Positions 32,991 through 37,373 of a stretch of 37,373 nucleotides of DNA are shown here, piece by piece; position 1 is the first letter of the stretch; every line of letters begins with the position of its first letter. The stretch covers positions 1-37,373 of the forward strand of contig MNZL01000136.1 in the NCBI GenBank assembly GCA_001873585.1, given 5' to 3'. The translations under genes and the position numbers were made by a program. Below the pieces are notes generated by a model. It made no database searches, was not told where the DNA came from, and worked only from the letters and a program-made list of their open reading frames with translations. The stretch is from Rhodobacterales bacterium CG2_30_65_12. Its GTDB lineage: Bacteria; Pseudomonadota; Alphaproteobacteria; Rhodobacterales; Rhodobacteraceae.

Positions 32991-34420
32991 TGGATTATCT
33001 CCCGATCTTTCTCGACGTGCGCGGCAAGAAGGTGGTTGTCGATGGCGGCACCACGGTAGCGGCGCGCCGGATCGAGCGCGCGCTGTCTGCCGGCGCGCTG
33101 GTGCATTGCTTCGACCCTGAGCCGGGCGAAGAGGTGCGGGCCTTTCTCGGGCACGAAAACCTCGTTCACCACGAGCGGCTTGCGGTCGAGGCCGATTTCG
33201 AGGGTGCCCTGGTGGTCTGGGGCGCCTCGGAAGAGCCAAAGCGTGATGCCCTGCTCCACGCCGCGGCGAAGAAGCATGGCGCGCTCGCCAACGTGGCGGA
33301 CGAAAAGGATTACTGCGATTTCATCACGCCGAGCGTGGTAGAGCGGGAGCCGCTGACCATCGCCATCACCACCGGCGGCGCGGCCCCCGTGGTGGCCCGT
33401 ATCCTGCGCGCCCGCGTCGAGGCGATGCTGCCCGCCGCCTATGGCCGGCTCGCCAATTTCCTGTCGGGCTATCGCGACCGGATCGCCGGCAAGATCAAGG
33501 GTGGCACCGCGCGCCGGCGGTTTTGGGAAAACATGATCGAGGGCGCGGTGGGCGATGCCTTTCTTGCCGGCGACGAGGCGCTCGCGGCCCGGCTCATCGA
33601 GCAGGATCTTGCGGGCGACGACAACGCCCTGCGCCAAGGCGAGGTCTGGCTCGTCGGCGCCGGGCCGGGCGACCCTGATCTGCTCACGTTCAAGGCGCTG
33701 CGGATGATGCAGCACGCCGACGTGGTGCTCTATGATCGCCTCGTCGGCCCCGGTATTCTCGATCTGGTGCGCCGCGATGCCGAGCGGATCAACGTCGGCA
33801 AGCAGGCCGGCAACCATGTGATGACGCAGGACGAGACAACGGCGCTGATCATCAAGCTCGCCAAGGCGGGCAAGCGAGTGCTGCGGCTCAAGGGGGGTGA
33901 TCCGTTCATCTTCGGCCGCGGCGGCGAAGAGCTGGAAGACGTGGCCGCACATGGCATCCCGGTGATCGTGGTGCCCGGTATCACCGCCGCCGCCGGCTGT
34001 GGCGCTTCCGCCGGCATTCCGCTCACCCACCGCGACCACGCGCAGGCGGTGGCCTTCGTTACCGCCCACGGCAAGGACGGGCTTTTGCCGCACGACTGGG
34101 TGCGCCTTGCGCGGCACGATCAGACCGTCGTGGTTTACATGGGGTTGCGCTTCGTAGCCGAGATCGCGGCGGCGGCGATGGCGCAGGGAGTGCCCGGCGA
34201 AATGCCGATCGCGGTGGTCGATAACGGCACCCGCACCACCCAGCGCGTCGTCGTCGGCACGCTGGCCGACATCGGCGAGAAGGTGCGCACCGCCAAGCTC
34301 AAGGGGCCGGCGCTGATCCTGATCGGCACGGTGGTGACGATGCGCGGCCTGCTTGGGGTCGAGGGCGCAACCGTCGAAGCGGCGCACGAGATGGAGCTGA
34401 TGGCGCGCGAGGGGCTCTAG
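32990..34420 (+). CDS. cysG: Siroheme synthase CysG
   Basis: A 476-residue multifunctional enzyme that turns uroporphyrinogen III into siroheme. Residues 1 to about 200 are the precorrin-2 dehydrogenase/ferrochelatase part; its nucleotide loop reads VVVDGGTTVAARR, a variant of the usual GGG-x-VA. Residues from about 213 are the SAM-dependent methyltransferase (VWLVGAGPGDPDLLT, DVVLYDRLV, LKGGDPFIFGRGGEE, PGITAAAGC). The start overlaps the preceding gene by one base. Siroheme is the cofactor of DsrAB, so this copy probably serves the Dsr system with DsrN finishing the cofactor. A second copy for nitrite or sulfite assimilation may exist elsewhere. Confidence 0.94.
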   Translation: MDYLPIFLDVRGKKVVVDGGTTVAARRIERALSAGALVHCFDPEPGEEVRAFLGHENLVHHERLAVEADFEGALVVWGASEEPKRDALLHAAAKKHGALANVADEKDYCDFITPSVVEREPLTIAITTGGAAPVVARILRARVEAMLPAAYGRLANFLSGYRDRIAGKIKGGTARRRFWENMIEGAVGDAFLAGDEALAARLIEQDLAGDDNALRQGEVWLVGAGPGDPDLLTFKALRMMQHADVVLYDRLVGPGILDLVRRDAERINVGKQAGNHVMTQDETTALIIKLAKAGKRVLRLKGGDPFIFGRGGEELEDVAAHGIPVIVVPGITAAAGCGASAGIPLTHRDHAQAVAFVTAHGKDGLLPHDWVRLARHDQTVVVYMGLRFVAEIAAAAMAQGVPGEMPIAVVDNGTRTTQRVVVGTLADIGEKVRTAKLKGPALILIGTVVTMRGLLGVEGATVEAAHEMELMAREGL

Positions 34421-34436
34421 CCGCAGCGACACTTTA

Positions 34437-34469
34437 CCGGCGCGCTGCCCAAATCGGGCAGGGCGCCGG
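34437..34469 (+). terminator. Hairpin terminator after cysG
   Basis: CCGGCGC plus CTGCCC (34437-34450) pairs with GGGCAG plus GCGCCGG (34456-34469), giving 13 pairs with one G-G mismatch and a 5-base loop. It begins 17 bases after the cysG stop. There is no T-tract, so termination may need Rho or be partial. Confidence 0.55.
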
Positions 34470-34481
34470 AGACGAAAGAAA

Positions 34482-34502
34482 TATACATTCAAACATCACG
34501 AT
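34482..34502 (+). promoter_or_regulatory. Third, orphan copy of the soeA/dsrA motif
   Basis: TATACATTC and the following 12 bases match the dsrA motif at 16 of 21 positions and the soeA motif at 15 of 21, by eye. The right half of the inverted repeat is not kept. It lies in the 203-base gap between the convergent genes cysG and alkB (34421-34623). I see no protein gene that it could drive, only a short CCGG-TATT-CCGG hairpin just after it. Confidence 0.35.
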
Positions 34503-34623
34503 AGCCGGTATTCCGGAAAAGTGCTTCATTGCTATACGGTGCGTGCTGAAAGGTGTTAACGCCCGGTTTGTGGTTGCGTCTCACCAATCACTTTGGGGCG
34601 AGAAGGCCTTCCCGTCGCGGCGG

Positions 34624-35253
34624 TCAATCCACCACCCGCAGCGTAAGATTGATACGCCCACCACCTTTCAGGAGCGCGGACGAACCATGCCGGATCCGGT
34701 CGATCCCGTGGAAGGCGAGCCGCGCCTCTTCGCGGAGCGCAAGCACGTCGCCCGAGGCAAGCCAGACCGATTGCGTCGGCCCACCGCGCAGTGTGCCGCC
34801 TATGCGAAACAGCCCCTCGTCGCCGAGGCTGATCGAGATTACGGGCTGTGAAAAATCGGCTTCGTCGCGGTCTTGATGAAGCCCCATCTTCGCGCCCGCC
34901 CGGTAAACGTTTACGAGGCAGCAATCCGGCGCTCGGGCATCGGGCGCGACAGCGTGCCACACCGCCAGCACCGGGTCGGGGATCGGCGGCCAAGGCGCGC
35001 CCGAGGGGTGGCGGTCGATATAGCGGTAGCCTTTGGAGCGGTCGGAATACCAGCCGTAGCGCCCCGCGCTCGTCATCCCGACCGACATCGGCTTTCCCCA
35101 GCGCGTTTCGGGCGAAAACAGCGGCGCGGCGGCAACCACACGACGCAGAGCCTCGACCATTTCGGCCTGCGCCGCCGCATCGAAAAACGCCTTCCACACC
35201 GGCGCACCGCCCACCACGAAGTCTGGCGCTCGCGTCTGGCCTTTCGCAATCAT
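34624..35253 (-). CDS. alkB: AlkB-type DNA/RNA repair dioxygenase
   Basis: A 209-residue Fe(II)/2-oxoglutarate dioxygenase that removes alkyl groups from bases. H126 and D128 (LHQDRDEADF) with H182 (FHGIDRI) bind iron, and R200 and R206 (GGGRINLTLRV) match the family end motif RxNxTxR. The ATG at 35253 gives the usual length; no clear ribosome site is seen, and the longer frame runs back into dnaK. It is divergent from dnaK, an arrangement I recall in Rhodobacteraceae, so it marks the housekeeping side of the right island boundary. Confidence 0.9.
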   Translation of the reverse strand: MIAKGQTRAPDFVVGGAPVWKAFFDAAAQAEMVEALRRVVAAAPLFSPETRWGKPMSVGMTSAGRYGWYSDRSKGYRYIDRHPSGAPWPPIPDPVLAVWHAVAPDARAPDCCLVNVYRAGAKMGLHQDRDEADFSQPVISISLGDEGLFRIGGTLRGGPTQSVWLASGDVLALREEARLAFHGIDRIRHGSSALLKGGGRINLTLRVVD

Positions 35254-35307
35254 TGGCAAAACCCTGAAAACGACTCGGTTTTTTGCATTTGGTGCCCGTT
35301 TGAGCGG

Positions 35308-35336
35308 CTTGCAGCGCAGTTTTGCCCTCCCTATAT
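35308..35336 (+). promoter_or_regulatory. RpoH-type heat-shock promoter of dnaK
   Basis: CTTGCAG at 35308-35314 and CCCTATAT at 35329-35336 resemble the -35 and -10 boxes of alphaproteobacterial RpoH promoters, with 17 bases between CTTG and CCC. It lies 108 bases before the dnaK ATG. No CIRCE inverted repeat is seen in the 190-base alkB/dnaK gap. Confidence 0.55.
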
Positions 35337-35443
35337 ACGCCCAGACGCCGGAAGGGGATGCCCTACCGGCCAAGAAACCGGGATCGGGCAAGGGTGCTTT
35401 CCAAGGCCCAGGCCCACAACATCGCCAAGAGAGGATTTTGAGC

Positions 35444-37354
35444 ATGGCCAAAGTCATCGGTATCGACCTCGGCACGACGAACTCCTGCGTCGCCATCATG
35501 GACGGCGCGCAGCCGCGTGTGATCGAAAACTCCGAGGGTGCGCGTACCACCCCTTCCATCGTCGCCTTCAAGGATGAAGAGCGGCTCGTCGGTCAACCCG
35601 CCAAGCGGCAGGCCGTGACCAACCCCGACAACACCGTCTTCGCCGTCAAGCGCCTGATCGGTCGCCGCTTCGACGATCCGGCGGTCGAGAAAGACAAGAA
35701 GCTGGTGCCCTATTCGATCGTGAACGGTGGCAACGGCGATGCTTGGGTTGAGGCTGCGGGCCAAAAGTATTCGCCCAGCCAGATCTCGGCCGTCATCCTG
35801 CAGAAGATGAAGGAAACCGCCGAGAGCTACCTTGGCGAAAAAGTGGATCAGGCGGTTATCACCGTGCCTGCCTACTTCAACGACGCCCAGCGCCAGGCAA
35901 CGAAAGACGCTGGCCGGATCGCCGGCCTCGAAGTGCTGCGGATCATCAACGAGCCGACGGCGGCCGCGCTGGCCTATGGCCTCGACAAGAAAGAAACCCG
36001 CACCATCGCCGTATATGACCTCGGCGGCGGCACCTTCGACATCACCATCCTTGAGATCGACGATGGCCTGTTCGAGGTGAAGTCGACCAACGGCGATACG
36101 TTCCTCGGCGGTGAAGATTTCGACATGCGGATCGTGAACTACCTTGCCGAGGACTTCAAAAAGGAAAACAACGTCGACCTGACAAAAGACAAGATGGCGC
36201 TGCAGCGGCTCAAGGAAGCCGCCGAAAAAGCCAAGATCGAGTTGTCGTCGTCGTCGCAAACCGAAATCAACCAGCCGTTCATCTCGATGGGTGCCGACGG
36301 TCAGCCGCTGCACATGGTGATGAAGCTCACCCGCGCGAAGCTGGAAAGCCTTGTCGGCGACCTGATCAAGAACTCGATGAAACCCTGCAAGGCCGCGCTG
36401 AAAGATGCCGGGCTGACGACCGGCGATATCGACGAGGTGATCCTGGTCGGCGGCATGACGCGGATGCCGAAGGTGCTTGAAGAAGTCACCAAGTTCTTCG
36501 GCAAGGAGCCGCACAAGGGCGTCAACCCCGACGAGGTGGTGGCGATGGGTGCCGCGATCCAGGCCGGCGTGCTGCAAGGCGACGTGAAAGACGTGGTGCT
36601 GCTCGACGTGACCCCGCTTTCGCTCGGGATCGAAACGCTGGGCGGCGTGTTTACCCGGCTGATCGACCGCAACACGACCATCCCGACCAAGAAATCCCAG
36701 GTGTTCTCTACCGCCGAAGACAATCAGAACGCGGTGACGATCCGGGTATTCCAGGGTGAGCGCGAGATGGCGGCCGACAACAAGATGCTCGGCCAGTTCA
36801 ATCTCGAAGACATCCCACCAGCGCCGCGCGGCATGCCGCAGATCGAGGTGACGTTCGACATCGACGCCAACGGTATTGTCAGCGTCGAAGCCAAGGACAA
36901 GGGCACCGGCAAGGAGCACCGGATCACGATCCAGGCTTCGGGTGGCCTGTCGGACGCCGATATCGAGAAAATGGTGAAGGACGCCGAAGAAAACGCCGAC
37001 GCCGACAAGCAGCGCCGCGAGCTCGTCGAGGCGCGCAACCAGGCCGAAAGCCTCATCCACTCCACCGAGAAGTCGATGGAAGAGCACGCCAGCAAGGTCG
37101 ACCCGACGACGATCGAAGCGATCGAGCTGGCGATCGCCGCGCTCAAGGACGAGTTGGAGAAAGATGACGCCGGCAAGATCAAGTCGGGCATCCAGAACGT
37201 GACCGACGCCGCGATGAAGCTGGGCGAAGCGATCTACAAGTCCGAGCAGGCGGCGGAGGCCGGCGAACCGGAGGACGAGGGCGCGCCCTCGGGTGTGGAC
37301 GATGACATCGTCGACGCCGATTTCGAAGACCTCGACGACAAAAAGCGGTCGTAA
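35444..37354 (+). CDS. dnaK: Chaperone DnaK (Hsp70)
   Basis: A 636-residue complete Hsp70. The ATPase domain begins MAKVIGIDLGTTNSCVA and includes INEPTAAALAYGLD, VYDLGGGTFDIT and EVILVGGMTRMP. The substrate-binding domain starts around DVTPLSLGIETLGG, and the protein ends with the acidic tail VDADFEDLDDKKRS. It folds and protects proteins with DnaJ and GrpE in the cytoplasm. The ATG at 35444 follows AGAGAGGA; the upstream frame extension is promoter and leader. The stop lies 19 bases before the window end, so dnaJ, if it follows, is outside. Confidence 0.98.
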   Translation: MAKVIGIDLGTTNSCVAIMDGAQPRVIENSEGARTTPSIVAFKDEERLVGQPAKRQAVTNPDNTVFAVKRLIGRRFDDPAVEKDKKLVPYSIVNGGNGDAWVEAAGQKYSPSQISAVILQKMKETAESYLGEKVDQAVITVPAYFNDAQRQATKDAGRIAGLEVLRIINEPTAAALAYGLDKKETRTIAVYDLGGGTFDITILEIDDGLFEVKSTNGDTFLGGEDFDMRIVNYLAEDFKKENNVDLTKDKMALQRLKEAAEKAKIELSSSSQTEINQPFISMGADGQPLHMVMKLTRAKLESLVGDLIKNSMKPCKAALKDAGLTTGDIDEVILVGGMTRMPKVLEEVTKFFGKEPHKGVNPDEVVAMGAAIQAGVLQGDVKDVVLLDVTPLSLGIETLGGVFTRLIDRNTTIPTKKSQVFSTAEDNQNAVTIRVFQGEREMAADNKMLGQFNLEDIPPAPRGMPQIEVTFDIDANGIVSVEAKDKGTGKEHRITIQASGGLSDADIEKMVKDAEENADADKQRRELVEARNQAESLIHSTEKSMEEHASKVDPTTIEAIELAIAALKDELEKDDAGKIKSGIQNVTDAAMKLGEAIYKSEQAAEAGEPEDEGAPSGVDDDIVDADFEDLDDKKRS

Positions 37355-37373
37355 GGCCTGGACCGAGCTTGCC

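Noticed and set aside
34543..34851. 102-residue plus-strand frame after the orphan motif
   Set aside because: Most of it is antisense to alkB, and it has no ribosome site; the motif probably does not drive a protein here.
35363..37087. 574-residue minus-strand open frame
   Set aside because: Antisense shadow of dnaK.
1..37373. tRNA, rRNA, CRISPR, insertion sequence or phage attachment site
   Set aside because: None was seen on reading both strands; no CCA-ended cloverleaf, repeat-spacer array, transposase or integrase is apparent.

Overview
The window looks like a piece of an alphaproteobacterial chromosome, most likely from the Rhodobacteraceae (Roseobacter group). Evidence: high GC; lineage-typical housekeeping genes (ribonuclease D, hpf, ptsN, alkB divergent from dnaK); a surface-glycan cluster with a Branch/DUF5928-type glycosyltransferase and a NodH-like sulfotransferase; and a CCCCGAGGTATTT element I associate with this family. 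The length is also about that of a fosmid insert. No tRNA, rRNA, CRISPR array, transposase or integrase was seen.

Layout. (1) 1-7110, plus strand: galU and glycan-assembly genes (GT4, GT2-like, GT14/DUF5928, sulfotransferase-like), preceded by an ORF cut by the window edge. (2) 7126-9073, minus strand: ptsN, hpf, rnd. (3) 9239-34420: a sulfur-oxidation island. It holds mrp, soeABC (cytoplasmic sulfite dehydrogenase) and an ArsR-type regulator on the minus strand, dsrE2-tusA on the plus strand, then a long minus-strand operon read from 31425 down: dsrA-B-E-F-H-C-M-K-L-J-O-P, a TrpD2-like gene, dsrN and a TAT-exported CpdB-type phosphoesterase. Divergent from dsrA is a plus-strand operon: a TauD-like dioxygenase, two small unknown genes and cysG. 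(4) 34624-37354: alkB (minus) and dnaK (plus, with a heat-shock-type promoter).

How it works together. DsrL, DsrEFH and SoeABC are present and dsrD is absent, so the system should run in the oxidative (reverse) direction. Sulfane sulfur would pass through DsrE2/TusA to DsrEFH and then to DsrC. DsrAB, with siroheme from CysG that DsrN amidates, would release sulfite, and DsrMKJOP and DsrL would handle electrons and DsrC recycling. SoeABC would oxidise sulfite to sulfate in the cytoplasm. No aprAB, sat, sox, dsrR, dsrS or rhodanese gene is in the window.

Best leads. A shared 30-bp promoter/operator-like motif lies upstream of soeA and dsrA in the same register, with a third partial copy at an orphan position after cysG. 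The only transcription factor here is an ArsR protein with a single cysteine. Other leads are the uncharacterised dioxygenase/small-protein operon divergent from dsrA, a TrpD2-like gene fused by overlap to dsrN, and a DsrJ with no cysteine outside its heme motifs.
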